Positions 25,656 to 34,683 of a stretch of 64,000 nucleotides of DNA are shown piece by piece. The stretch comes from Calothrix sp. 336/3 (GTDB lineage: Bacteria; Cyanobacteriota; Cyanobacteriia; Cyanobacteriales; Nostocaceae). Made by a program: the position numbers and the translations under genes. Numbering within the stretch: position 1 is the stretch's first letter; every line of letters starts with the position of its first letter. Below the pieces are notes generated by a model. The model ran no database searches. It was not told the DNA's origin and saw nothing but the letters and a program-made list of their open reading frames with translations. Where the stretch lies: assembly GCF_000734895.2 (NCBI RefSeq), contig NZ_CP011382.1, positions 3,698,700 through 3,762,699 on the forward strand, in the 5' to 3' direction.

Positions 25656-26519
25656 TCACCTACCTAAATATTGCAGTAAGGATTGACGCATCACATCTAC
25701 GGGTACATCTGCTCTATCAAGCCACATTTTCAAAGCCACAGCACCTTGTTGTACCAGCATTTCTAACCCATCAATTGCCACTGCTCCCACTGTTTGTGCT
25801 TGTTGTAAAAACTGTGTGGGATTGGGAGTGTAAATCAAATCATAGGCGATCGCCCCCGATGGTAATTCTGCCATTTCTTCCTGACTCAATGGAGATTCGT
25901 TCACCTTCGGATACATCCCAATAGGTGTGCTATTGACTAGTAAATCTGCATAGGGTATTAACTCTCTTAACGCTTCCCATTTATGCACTTGTAAGTTAAC
26001 TGCTAGGGGAGAATTTTCCCAACTTTGGTGGAATTCCTTGAGACGTTGTAAATTGCGTCCCACAACGTGAATTTTCTGGCAACCCAACTCGGTACAACCT
26101 GCGACAACTGCCCTTGCGGCTCCACCATTCCCTAAAATTACTACTTGCTTTTGCTGCCAATCTATTTGAAGATTTTGCAGAGGCGATACAAACCCAGGAA
26201 CATCAGTATTTGTCCCTAGCCATTGACCATCTTTTCTAACAACTGTATTTACCGCACCGACAGCTTCAGCGATGGGTTGCACTGTTCCCAAAAAAGGAAT
26301 AATTGCCTGTTTGTGGGGAATCGTCACACTGAAACCGACAACACCAATCGCGGCAAAACCATCCATTGCTGCTCGCAAATCCTGGGGTTTGATGGGGAAA
26401 GGCAGGTAAATATAGTCTAAACCGAGGTTGGCGATCGCGGCGTTATGCATCAATGGTGACAAAGAATGCTCCACTGGATGACCAATAACTCCAAGTAGCT
26501 TAGTTTTGCCTGTGATCAT
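25656..26519 (-). CDS. aroE: Shikimate dehydrogenase
   Basis: This 287-residue NADP-dependent shikimate dehydrogenase reduces 3-dehydroshikimate in aromatic amino acid synthesis. Shikimate-binding Ser residues S19 and S21 lie in HSLSP, catalytic K70 in TIPHK, and D106 in NTDVPGF. The NADP-binding loop is GNGGAARAV at 130-138. ATG 26519 is preferred over the in-frame TTG three codons upstream because family members start MITGKTKLLG. It is divergent from an alpha/beta hydrolase gene, with 96 bp between the starts. Confidence 0.96.
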   Translation of the reverse strand: MITGKTKLLGVIGHPVEHSLSPLMHNAAIANLGLDYIYLPFPIKPQDLRAAMDGFAAIGVVGFSVTIPHKQAIIPFLGTVQPIAEAVGAVNTVVRKDGQWLGTNTDVPGFVSPLQNLQIDWQQKQVVILGNGGAARAVVAGCTELGCQKIHVVGRNLQRLKEFHQSWENSPLAVNLQVHKWEALRELIPYADLLVNSTPIGMYPKVNESPLSQEEMAELPSGAIAYDLIYTPNPTQFLQQAQTVGAVAIDGLEMLVQQGAVALKMWLDRADVPVDVMRQSLLQYLGR

Positions 26520-26615
26520 GTTGTGCAATTGTCAAGATTCCCAATAGATAGCCAGCTTATCACCTCGGATAACTGCTACATTAAGATTATTAAAACTACT
26601 TAACATTTCCTCACA

Positions 26616-27530
26616 ATGCAAGTAACGACTACACCCTCCACAAGTCCCATCCCTGGAAAATACTGGCAATGGCGAGGGCATAATATTTACTATGTATGTG
26701 CAGGAGAACCCCAGGGAAAACGTCCTCCCCTGCTTTTAATCCATGGATTTGGTGCATCTACAGACCACTGGCGGAAAAACATCTCTGAACTGTGCGATGA
26801 TTTTCAAGTCTGGGCAATAGACTTGCTTGGTTTTGGACGTTCTGCCAAGCCGAAACTTCAGTATAGTGGTGATTTATGGCGTGACCAAATTCATGACTTT
26901 ATCATGGAAGTGATTGGTCAGAAAACGATATTAGCAGGTAACTCCCTCGGTGGTTATGCTTGCTTGTGTGTTGCTTCCCAGTGTCCAGAAGCCGCCGCAG
27001 GTGTGGTATTACTCAATAGTGCAGGACCTTTTAGCGACAATCAATCTCAGTTAAAATCAGCACCACAACCGACACCAGTACAAAAACTTGTAGGCAAATT
27101 CGCCAAGTCAATTTTTCAGCAGTCTTGGACAAGGTTTCTATTATTTCAATACATTAGGCAACCTTGGGTAATTCGCCGAACTTTAGAGAAAGTATACCTT
27201 GACAAAAGTGCGATTACTGACCAATTAGTTGCAGAAATTCAACGTCCCTCTGGCGATCGCGGTGCATTTGACGTATTTTCCTCAGTATTTAGTACTCCCC
27301 AGGGGGAAAAGGTTGATATTTTACTGCAACAATTAACCACTCCCCTATTGTTACTGTGGGGAGAAGGGGATCCTTGGATGAATGCAAGGGAACGTTCCCA
27401 AAAATTCCGCCAATATTATCCCCAATTAACTGAACATTTTCTCACTGCTGGTCATTGTCCCCACGATGAGGTACCAAATCAGGTTAATTCCCTGTTAAAA
27501 GATTGGGTTCTGTCTTTGAATAAAGCATAA
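26616..27530 (+). CDS. Alpha/beta hydrolase (pheophytinase/CLD-like)
   Basis: This 304-residue protein has the alpha/beta-hydrolase fold. HGFG at 43-46 forms the oxyanion region, S110 in GNSLGG is the nucleophile, the Asp of WGEGDPW is the likely acid, and H280 in AGHCPHDE the base. The GASTDHWRKNI region resembles the plant and cyanobacterial pheophytinase/chlorophyll dephytylase group, so a chlorophyll-ester substrate is possible. That is inference; other small esters fit as well. Confidence 0.85.
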   Translation: MQVTTTPSTSPIPGKYWQWRGHNIYYVCAGEPQGKRPPLLLIHGFGASTDHWRKNISELCDDFQVWAIDLLGFGRSAKPKLQYSGDLWRDQIHDFIMEVIGQKTILAGNSLGGYACLCVASQCPEAAAGVVLLNSAGPFSDNQSQLKSAPQPTPVQKLVGKFAKSIFQQSWTRFLLFQYIRQPWVIRRTLEKVYLDKSAITDQLVAEIQRPSGDRGAFDVFSSVFSTPQGEKVDILLQQLTTPLLLLWGEGDPWMNARERSQKFRQYYPQLTEHFLTAGHCPHDEVPNQVNSLLKDWVLSLNKA

Positions 27531-27578
27531 AAATTAAGGGGAAAAGGCTATTTTTTTACCATTAACTTTTCCCATTCC

Positions 27579-27830
27579 CTACTTCTGATTATCCGATTTA
27601 AAGCGACCTGAGATAAAATCACGTTTATATAAATGTTTGGTTTTGCGATTTGTCACCCGTTCTCGCCACATTTTAAAACTCGATGCTTTCATTTCCCGTC
27701 GCATCAGAGCAATTACTTCCTTTTCAAATAATCCATATTGAATTTCAATGGCTTCAAATGGGGTTCTATCTTCCCAAGCCATTTCAACTATTCGGTCGAT
27801 AATTTCTTGACTTAAGTCAGGCAATTTCAT
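27579..27830 (-). CDS. TIGR03643/DUF2805 family small protein
   Basis: This 83-residue protein fits a small conserved family (DUF2805/TIGR03643) of unknown function. It starts MKLPDLSQEIIDRIVEMAWEDRTPFEAI and contains FGLFEKEV-like and SSFKMWRERVTNRKTKH segments, with a basic C-terminus. The N-terminal half looks like a helix-turn-helix, so nucleic-acid binding is conceivable, but no function is established. It is convergent with the hydrolase gene upstream. Confidence 0.82.
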   Translation of the reverse strand: MKLPDLSQEIIDRIVEMAWEDRTPFEAIEIQYGLFEKEVIALMRREMKASSFKMWRERVTNRKTKHLYKRDFISGRFKSDNQK

Positions 27831-27918
27831 GGAACCGGAAAATTAGAAATTTTGTGTACTACATTCTTTATATAGTAAATTATCATCTCCAAAAATGCAG
27901 ATAATATCACTTCAGTAA

Positions 27919-28509
27919 TTACGGATTTACTGACTTCATTAACCATCCGAGGGCATGATCATACTCATATAAATAACGATTTTGTGGCTCTCCCCGTAAT
28001 TCTAAATGGTCTACCTTGATGGGGTCGAGGAGCAATAGGCAAAAATTACTTAGGGTTTGGGTGGGGTTAGGAAGGGGAGGATTGAAGGCATCCGGATTAG
28101 TGTCTCTAATTTTACCAGGGTGTGACCAGGCAAACTGCGATCGCGCAGCGTCACTTAAACTCTGCCATGTAGAATGGCGGGATTGCTGGAATAATGTGTC
28201 TGTAGTCTCTTCAGTGACTAAAATTAATTGTCCACTTAGGCGAAATTGCTCCCGACTATTGGGGAAGTACCAGCAAATTTCAGCCCAGGGTTGCTGTATA
28301 ATTTGCTCAATTTTCTGACTACGAATATCCGTAATAAATTTCAGATGATTACTATTTTCCAGGAAACCGCGAAAAACAACGGTACGATTTGCGGGACGAT
28401 TTTCTGAGGTGACAGTGGCTAGTTGTACGTAACGTGAGTATACCAAACTGCGGTTACGATGGAGAGCGCGAGCTAGGGGCGATCGCCAGTTGGAATTAAT
28501 GCAGGACAT
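27919..28509 (-). CDS. PNPOx-like FMN-binding flavoprotein
   Basis: This 196-residue protein resembles the pyridoxamine 5'-phosphate oxidase-related family (Pyridox_oxase_2 type) common in cyanobacteria and plants. It begins with WRSPLARALHRN, then VQLATVTSENRPANRTVVFRG (the FMN phosphate region), CWYFPNSREQFRLSG, and a C-terminal dimer part. True PNPOx activity is not established for this subgroup. Its 5' coding end (28453-28490) is duplicated upstream at 28525-28562. Confidence 0.82.
   Translation of the reverse strand: MSCINSNWRSPLARALHRNRSLVYSRYVQLATVTSENRPANRTVVFRGFLENSNHLKFITDIRSQKIEQIIQQPWAEICWYFPNSREQFRLSGQLILVTEETTDTLFQQSRHSTWQSLSDAARSQFAWSHPGKIRDTNPDAFNPPLPNPTQTLSNFCLLLLDPIKVDHLELRGEPQNRYLYEYDHALGWLMKSVNP
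28453..28490. repeat. 38-bp direct repeat, copy 1 (in coding region)
   Basis: These bases lie inside the 5' coding part of the flavoprotein gene and match 28525-28562 at 37 of 38 positions. The copy spacing is 72 bp and each includes a HIP1 octamer. Confidence 0.85.
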
Positions 28510-28524
28510 AAAATTAATTTTTTA

Positions 28525-28562
28525 GTTACGATGGAGAGCGCGAACTAGGGGCGATCGCCAGT
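28525..28562. repeat. 38-bp direct repeat, copy 2 (upstream of start)
   Basis: This upstream copy has one substitution. Read on the minus strand in the gene's sense it would encode WRSPLVRALHRN and then a stop codon, so it is a dead duplicate of the gene start lying in the leader. Confidence 0.85.
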
Positions 28563-28835
28563 AATCGATCCACATACTCTTTAATTTACCTCACATCATT
28601 AAGACTGCATAAGTGAAAAGGATATTTTTAGCCGTAAAGTATTACGAACATGATATTACCTATCTGGAATAAATCAGTCCAATGATAGATTCAAATAAAT
28701 GATTATTGTGAATTGCTTTAAAATTGAAATATTTTATTAAAAATCTCTACTTTCTGTGAGTCTTGCCAATAGGTTTCTGATAATATCTAACAGACTAAAT
28801 TCAATAATAAATAAAGCTAAATTACAAATTTAAAT
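28563..28835. other. AT-rich promoter region of the TPS exoprotein
   Basis: A 273-bp spacer (326 bp counting from the flavoprotein start) that is very AT-rich. I see no clear promoter or hairpin, apart from the upstream repeat copy. Confidence 0.4.
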
Positions 28836-31604
28836 ATGCAATTAACCAGAGTGCATTTTCCTTTATTTACTACTCTGTTGGTTTTCGCGTGCTTAAATTC
28901 CTTAGCAGCAACAGCACAAGTAACCCCTGATAGCAGTTTATCCACAAAAGTTGATAGCATCGACAAGAAAAACTTTACTATTCTTAACGGTACTCAGGCA
29001 GGGAAAAACCTATTTCATAGTTTTAAGGACTTCTCTATTCCCTTCAATGGTTCCGCAGTTTTTCAAAATAATTTAGATATTAAAAATATATTTAGTCGCG
29101 TCACTGGCGGTAATTTATCTAATATTGACGGTTTACTCAAAGTCAGTGGTAACGCCAATTTATATTTAATTAATCCCGCAGGTATTACCTTTGGAAAGAA
29201 CGCAACTTTAAATGTTGGTGGTTCCTTTTTTGCTACCACCGCCAAAAGTTTATTATTTAGTGATGGTATGGAATTTAGTGCCCTGAAAGCAGAAACTCCA
29301 CCTTTACTCAGTGTGAATATTCCCATTGGTTTGAAATTTCGAGATAACCCCAAGGGAATCACCAACCTAGCAACTAATTTTTTCGAGTTAGCAACAGGTA
29401 AAAACTTTACCCTTGTCGGTGGTGAGGTTAAATTTGATGGTGGGAAAGTCTATGCACCAGGTGGTAGAGTTACCCTAGGTGGATTATCTCAAGCTGGTAC
29501 AGTAAAAATCAATAATGATGGAAGCTTACAGTTTCCCCAGAGTATCGTTAGAGCAGATGTATTTTTAAATAACGGTTCCTGGGTAGATGTTACTAATATT
29601 GGTGGTGGCAATATTGATGTCTATGCTCAGAATCTAAGGATTAGCAATGGTAGTTACTTACTTGCAGGAATTAATGGAAAAGGAACTGCAAATACGAAAG
29701 CTGGAGATATTAAAATCAATGCTACAGGTAGAGTAACTCTTGACAAAGAAAATAATAATTCAGTATCGACTGCTATTGCAAATACGGTTTTTTCCTCATC
29801 TATTGGAAATGCAGGAAATATATTTATTATAGCAAACTCCTTACTTGTGAAAGATCGGTCATTAATTGCTTCTTACACCTTAGGCAAGGGGAACGCAGGA
29901 AATATATTTATTACAGCAGAATCATTGCTTGTAAGTGGTGGCGCACAAATTAATTCTAGTACTCTTGGTATTGGAAATGCAGGCAATATCAATTTAAAAA
30001 TTATAAATAATGCCACATTTAGTGAAACATATTTATTTCAATCTAGCGGCTTATTTAGTGCAGTCGGTTCTAATGCTAAGGGTAATGGTGGAGCTATTAA
30101 TGTTCAAGCTGGTTCTTTGAATCTTCTCAAGGGTGCCCAATTCAGAACTAGTACCCTTGGTGATGGTAACGCAGGAAATATCAATTTAAAAATTACTAAT
30201 AATGCTACTTTTGATGGTGCATATCTCTATATACCTAGTGGTTTACAGTCTGCCGTAGACTTTAGTGGTAATGGGAATGGTGGAGATATAAATATTACCT
30301 CTGACTCTTTGAATATTCTAAATGGTGCTCAGTTCATATCAACTTTTAGATCTACAGGACTAAGCTCACCTATTGCTAGAGGTAGAAAAAGTGGGAATAT
30401 CAATATTAAAATTTTTAATACTTTCAAAATAGATGGCTTTACTACTTATACTATTCCGAATAGTAAAAAGCAAACTGCCCCTAGTGGTATTTTTAGTGGG
30501 TTGAAAACCAATCAAGGAAGAGGAGGTGATATTGTAATTACAGCAAAAAACTTTTTTATCACTAATGGCGGGATAATTTCTTCTAATACTTCTAATTTTA
30601 GTAAAGGAGATGCTGGAAATATTGACATTCGTGTGACGGATACAATTAATATATCTGGTCAAATATTAGGGTTTGATACTAATGGAAAATCCAAAGTATT
30701 TCTTAGCTCTATTTTGAGTGAAGTTGAAGAGGGTGCAAATGGAAAGGGAGGTAATATTTTTATTGACCCAAAACGCATAATTATCAGTGAGGGCGGGGTT
30801 ATTTCTGTTAATAGTCTTGGGAATGGTAGTGCAGGAAATATTGAACTGATTGCTGGTGGATTGATTCTAAATAATGGTTTTATTACTGCTAATGCGGGGA
30901 AAAGTCGTGGTGGTAATATCAAATTACAGTTGAGTGATTTTTTATTACTACGTAACAACAGTAAAATTTCTACCAATGCTAGTGGAGATGGGGGAAATAT
31001 CACCATTAATAGTCCATTTATTGTTGCCTTTCCCAAGGATAATAGCGATATTACTGCCAATTCTATTGACAAACAAGGTGGAAATATCAAAATTAATGCA
31101 TCGAGTATCTATGGTATCCAAGCTCGTATTCAGGGAAATCCCCTAACTAATGATATTACTGCTAGTTCGGAAAATGGTATTTCTGGAAATATAGATGTCA
31201 ATAATCTACAAATTGATGCCAGTCAGGGTTTAATAGAGTTACCAGAGGGTACACTTGACAAATACCAAGTTATTAGAAATGAAATTTGCAGGAAATTTTC
31301 TAAGGGTAGTCAATTTATCATTGTGGGGCGAGGTGGCATTGCTGAAAATCCCACAGAAATGATTAATAATAATAATACCCGAATTGATTTAGCTGAACCT
31401 ATAACTAATAATCTTTCTACAACAAATCAAACTCACGCAAAACCCCACTTAAGCCCAAATAAAACGATTTCTAGCGATAATATAGTACCTGCAAGGGGTT
31501 GGGTAATGAATGAGAAAGGAGAGGTGATTTTAACTGCCTATGATCCCACTGAGAGTGGTGTTGCGCGTCCATTGACAGTAGCAAAATATTGTTCAGGAAT
31601 GTAA
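28836..31604 (+). CDS. Two-partner-secretion exoprotein (haemagglutinin-like)
   Basis: This 922-residue exported protein has a signal peptide (about 1-27, ending AATAQ) followed by a TPS domain. NPAGITFG at 113-120 and the FSRVTGG segment are typical of the filamentous-haemagglutinin N-terminus that engages a TpsB outer-membrane transporter. The rest is a low-complexity, Asn/Gly/Ile-rich beta-helix with recurring GNAGNI and NGGxI motifs. The C-terminus ends in a YDPTESGVARP segment and KYCSGM. It is short for this class. No TpsB gene is adjacent, so secretion must rely on a partner elsewhere. Adhesion or a surface role is inferred. Confidence 0.85.
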   Translation: MQLTRVHFPLFTTLLVFACLNSLAATAQVTPDSSLSTKVDSIDKKNFTILNGTQAGKNLFHSFKDFSIPFNGSAVFQNNLDIKNIFSRVTGGNLSNIDGLLKVSGNANLYLINPAGITFGKNATLNVGGSFFATTAKSLLFSDGMEFSALKAETPPLLSVNIPIGLKFRDNPKGITNLATNFFELATGKNFTLVGGEVKFDGGKVYAPGGRVTLGGLSQAGTVKINNDGSLQFPQSIVRADVFLNNGSWVDVTNIGGGNIDVYAQNLRISNGSYLLAGINGKGTANTKAGDIKINATGRVTLDKENNNSVSTAIANTVFSSSIGNAGNIFIIANSLLVKDRSLIASYTLGKGNAGNIFITAESLLVSGGAQINSSTLGIGNAGNINLKIINNATFSETYLFQSSGLFSAVGSNAKGNGGAINVQAGSLNLLKGAQFRTSTLGDGNAGNINLKITNNATFDGAYLYIPSGLQSAVDFSGNGNGGDINITSDSLNILNGAQFISTFRSTGLSSPIARGRKSGNINIKIFNTFKIDGFTTYTIPNSKKQTAPSGIFSGLKTNQGRGGDIVITAKNFFITNGGIISSNTSNFSKGDAGNIDIRVTDTINISGQILGFDTNGKSKVFLSSILSEVEEGANGKGGNIFIDPKRIIISEGGVISVNSLGNGSAGNIELIAGGLILNNGFITANAGKSRGGNIKLQLSDFLLLRNNSKISTNASGDGGNITINSPFIVAFPKDNSDITANSIDKQGGNIKINASSIYGIQARIQGNPLTNDITASSENGISGNIDVNNLQIDASQGLIELPEGTLDKYQVIRNEICRKFSKGSQFIIVGRGGIAENPTEMINNNNTRIDLAEPITNNLSTTNQTHAKPHLSPNKTISSDNIVPARGWVMNEKGEVILTAYDPTESGVARPLTVAKYCSGM

Positions 31605-31708
31605 CACTACTGATTTAATTCCTTTAATTCCTAACTATGAATTATGGTAATAAATTTACCTTAGCTATTAGTTTCGACTTCGCTTAATTGTACTTTTATC
31701 AAGTTGTG

Positions 31709-31798
31709 TTCTGTCGTAGTAGTTTCATGATGATGAGATTGTTTACCTCCGATCGCAATGACGGATACTAGCATCGAATGCCAGCAACTTAGTATAAG
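31709..31798. repeat. Dispersed repeat, copy B
   Basis: This 90-bp stretch in the spacer after the TPS gene is the diverged counterpart of 10682-10775. See the shared blocks listed there. Confidence 0.7.
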
Positions 31799-31878
31799 TA
31801 GCCGAGATACGAACGAAGGCGAAACTCATCAAGATACGAATGTATTGCACATTGATAAAATGCTGATTTCTCACTCAC

Positions 31879-32589
31879 CTACTTTTTCTTATTCCATGGT
31901 AAGGCATAAGTCCAAGGTAATTTCTTAATAGTAAAAGGGCAATTGACAATACACATTGGAGGTACATTCACCCCAGGAGCTAAACCTAATCGCACTTCCG
32001 ACAGACGTAATACTAACTGAAGTGAAAATTCAAAAGTTCTCCTTTCCTCCATGAAATCATTGTACATTTTTTTCTGAGGCTTTTGACCAGATTTCAACTT
32101 GGAGATATTTACTAAAGGGCTATTAACTTTATATGTTCCAGATTCCTTATCTCTTTGAAAAACATCTTCTGCTGTCACCACTTGAGATAAGGTTTTACCA
32201 GGAGCAACTAAACTTGGACTTTGTAAAACGGCTAAATCTCTGGTAATATCCGGTGATTTCCGAATTACTCGACGGGATTGTTTATCATGCTCAACAACTA
32301 AAGAACTATTATCCCAGTCTACATAAATAGCGATATTTTGTGATTTATTTTCGACACTCAACGATAGCTCTTTCAATTCATCAATATCATAGAAGGTGTT
32401 AAATCTAAATCCAATACCCACATCATTTTGCAACTCTTGCTCTTGTAATTGCTTATCTACAGATGCTTTATCAAAAGAAAATTGAATCTTCTCATCAATG
32501 GACTCAATCATCCGATTGAATGTATACAAAACACCAATAATATATAGGGTTAAATATACAAGATTCCCATCACCTGCTGTGGTTGTCAT
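31879..32589 (-). CDS. Hypothetical protein downstream of corA
   Basis: This 236-residue protein is unassigned. One N-terminal membrane helix (residues 9-23, VYLTLYIIGVLYTF) is followed by a soluble part with beta-rich character: FRFNTFYDIDELKELSLSVENKSQNIAIYVDWD. It could be a membrane-anchored beta-sandwich. AGGAG is positioned 10-11 bp upstream of ATG 32589. It begins 36 bp after corA in the same direction, so co-transcription with the Mg transporter is likely, but function is unknown. Confidence 0.65.
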   Translation of the reverse strand: MTTTAGDGNLVYLTLYIIGVLYTFNRMIESIDEKIQFSFDKASVDKQLQEQELQNDVGIGFRFNTFYDIDELKELSLSVENKSQNIAIYVDWDNSSLVVEHDKQSRRVIRKSPDITRDLAVLQSPSLVAPGKTLSQVVTAEDVFQRDKESGTYKVNSPLVNISKLKSGQKPQKKMYNDFMEERRTFEFSLQLVLRLSEVRLGLAPGVNVPPMCIVNCPFTIKKLPWTYALPWNKKK

Positions 32590-32625
32590 TAATCAAGTCT
32601 CCTAGGAATTACAGTTGTCTATTGG

Positions 32626-33783
32626 CTAATTACGATCAATACGAGAGGAATTTTGTAGCCATCCCCAACGCCAGAATAAGAATAACAGAATAGTGGCAAT
32701 GAGAATCATGATTCCCCAGCAAAATGCATAACCCCAATACCAGTCAAGCTCTGGCATATTATAGGGAGATTTATCTGTATTGAAATTCATCCCGTAAATA
32801 CCAACAATAAAAGTCAAAGGAATGAAAATTGTTGATACTACCGTTAAAACTTTCATGATTTCATTCATCTTATTTCCTACGGCAGAAAGATATACATCCA
32901 TTAATCCGGAAGCAATTTCTCGATAGTTTTCTACCATATCAATAATTTGAATAGTATGGTCATAACAGTCTTTCAGATATATTCTTACTTCCTCATTAAT
33001 TAAATCATGACCGTCTCGAATCAGAGAGTTGATAGCATCACGTTGGGGCCAAATTGCTCGACGGACTTGTAATAATTCCCGACGGATTTTATAAATTTTA
33101 TTTAAAGTGTTCTTGCTGGGATTTGTAATAGCTTCCTCTTCCAGTTCTTCAATGCGATCGCCATACATTTCTAAAACAGGAAAAAAACCATCAATAATAG
33201 CATCTAGTAAAGCATAAGCTAAATAATCAGCCCCTTGTTTACGAATAATTCCTTTATCTCGAAGTAATCGAGAACGTACTGGTTCAAAACTATCCCGCTC
33301 TGGCTCTTCCTGTACCGTCAATAAATATGATTTTCCTAGAACAAAACTAACTTGCTCACTATAAAAACCTCCTTTTTTTCTCGGCATTACCATCCGGGAA
33401 ATAATCACTATTTGGTCTTCGTAATCTTCTACCTTTGGTCGTTCTGGCACATTCACAATATCCTCTAGAATGAGGGGATGTAAATCAAATACCTTGCCCA
33501 ATCTTTGGAGAATTGCCGCTGAACCCAAACCTTGAACATCAACCCAAGAAACAGACTCACTATCTAAATAAGGAACACATTCTTCTGGGTTATTTATCTC
33601 TTGACGAATGACTGTTTCTGCACAGTAATCAATTAAAACGATGACAGGTAAAGAAGCATCTTCATCAATCACTATTTCTCCAGGGATTAAACCCGGATGA
33701 TGATAATAATCATCTATCTCGTTATCATCTTCTTCAATATCCAGTTTTTCTTGTGTCATAAATCTTAGCTCATGCTGATTCAT
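32626..33783 (-). CDS. corA: CorA-family magnesium/cobalt transporter
   Basis: This CorA-type divalent cation channel has 385 residues from ATG 33783; a GTG at 33807 would add eight. A large acidic N-terminal cytoplasmic domain is followed by a long helix and two C-terminal membrane helices. The hallmark YGMN motif is present (IVGIYGMNFN, just before the second helix). Transport of Mg2+ as a pentamer is established for the family, and Co2+ or Ni2+ may also pass. The downstream protein of unknown function probably shares its transcript. Confidence 0.93.
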   Translation of the reverse strand: MNQHELRFMTQEKLDIEEDDNEIDDYYHHPGLIPGEIVIDEDASLPVIVLIDYCAETVIRQEINNPEECVPYLDSESVSWVDVQGLGSAAILQRLGKVFDLHPLILEDIVNVPERPKVEDYEDQIVIISRMVMPRKKGGFYSEQVSFVLGKSYLLTVQEEPERDSFEPVRSRLLRDKGIIRKQGADYLAYALLDAIIDGFFPVLEMYGDRIEELEEEAITNPSKNTLNKIYKIRRELLQVRRAIWPQRDAINSLIRDGHDLINEEVRIYLKDCYDHTIQIIDMVENYREIASGLMDVYLSAVGNKMNEIMKVLTVVSTIFIPLTFIVGIYGMNFNTDKSPYNMPELDWYWGYAFCWGIMILIATILLFLFWRWGWLQNSSRIDRN

Positions 33784-33952
33784 TTCTCTGTTGTCGGTAC
33801 AAAACACACAATTGTTGACTCTTTTCTGCCATAGAGACTATTTATCAAGTGAATATCAAGTCTACTAATCAGGATAAATCGAGTGTGTTGTCAAACAAGA
33901 AGTATTTATTATACTCAGTAATCTAGTCTATGGAACTGGGTTTCTTTGCTCA

Positions 33953-33983
33953 TAAGAAAAAACCCATGTTAGAAAAACATGGG
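33953..33983 (-). terminator. Intrinsic terminator of the 34011-34505 gene
   Basis: CCCATGTT at 33963-33970 pairs perfectly with AACATGGG at 33976-33983. On the minus strand the 8-bp stem is followed by TTTTTTCTTAT. It lies 28 bp beyond the stop codon of the small outer-membrane-like protein. Confidence 0.88.
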
Positions 33984-34010
33984 ATTTAAGGGTGATGATA
34001 AATACATTGG

Positions 34011-34505
34011 TTAAAATCTTAAACCAACTCCCCCTTGTACGGAAAGAGCTGTGCCACCACCATCACGAAAAGCGTCAAAAGCAATAATTGCATTACCAAA
34101 AATAGCCAGATTACTATTAGGAACCATATAATCAACACCTGGTTGCAAGGCAAAACTAACTTTGTTCCCCACTGGAGAAGGGGAATCTCCACCTGCAAGA
34201 ACTAATCCTGCTCCTAAATAGGCATCAGTTTGCCAATTTAAGGGGATGTCATAGGAAACAGTTGGCACGATCGCGATGTTATTTGCAACTAATGCTTGCG
34301 CCCGAAAAGAAATAGGCGTTTCTAATAATTTATACCTTGCTGATACTACTGCTCCTAATTGCATCCCGTCGGAAAAACCAACTGTGGGACCAACTCCCAC
34401 ATAACTACCATAGGCAGCTTGGGCATTTACTGGTTGACTCAGGGCTGTCAGACTTAGTAGAGAACCGACAAGGGCGGCTGGAATTAGATAGGAAATATGT
34501 CTCAT
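34011..34505 (-). CDS. Small outer-membrane-like protein, unknown
   Basis: This 164-residue exported protein has a signal peptide (cleavage probably after VNAQA, near residue 30) and a beta-rich mature part. Alternating hydrophobic strands, Gly-rich turns and the terminal aromatic residue (GVGLRF) resemble a small beta-barrel outer-membrane protein. No close family is recognised. GAGG of the ribosome-binding site lies within a short hairpin (34515-34527). The gene has its own good terminator. Confidence 0.72.
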   Translation of the reverse strand: MRHISYLIPAALVGSLLSLTALSQPVNAQAAYGSYVGVGPTVGFSDGMQLGAVVSARYKLLETPISFRAQALVANNIAIVPTVSYDIPLNWQTDAYLGAGLVLAGGDSPSPVGNKVSFALQPGVDYMVPNSNLAIFGNAIIAFDAFRDGGGTALSVQGGVGLRF

Positions 34506-34683
34506 TTTTTATACCTCACACCGTGAGTTTACTCAGTGGTCAGTTTTTCCAGAATGAATGACTGATTGTTACTTGTTGTACCATCAAATCCTCTCGACTA
34601 ACCACATTCTCCCCTTATCCCATACTTATTAGGGATTCCCTGGGTTTGAGAACCCCGATTTTTCACAAGTATCGCCAAGACAA

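Noticed and set aside
34515..34527. CTCAC/GTGAG hairpin over the ribosome-binding site of the outer-membrane-like gene
   Set aside because: The stem is only 5 bp, too weak to claim as regulation.
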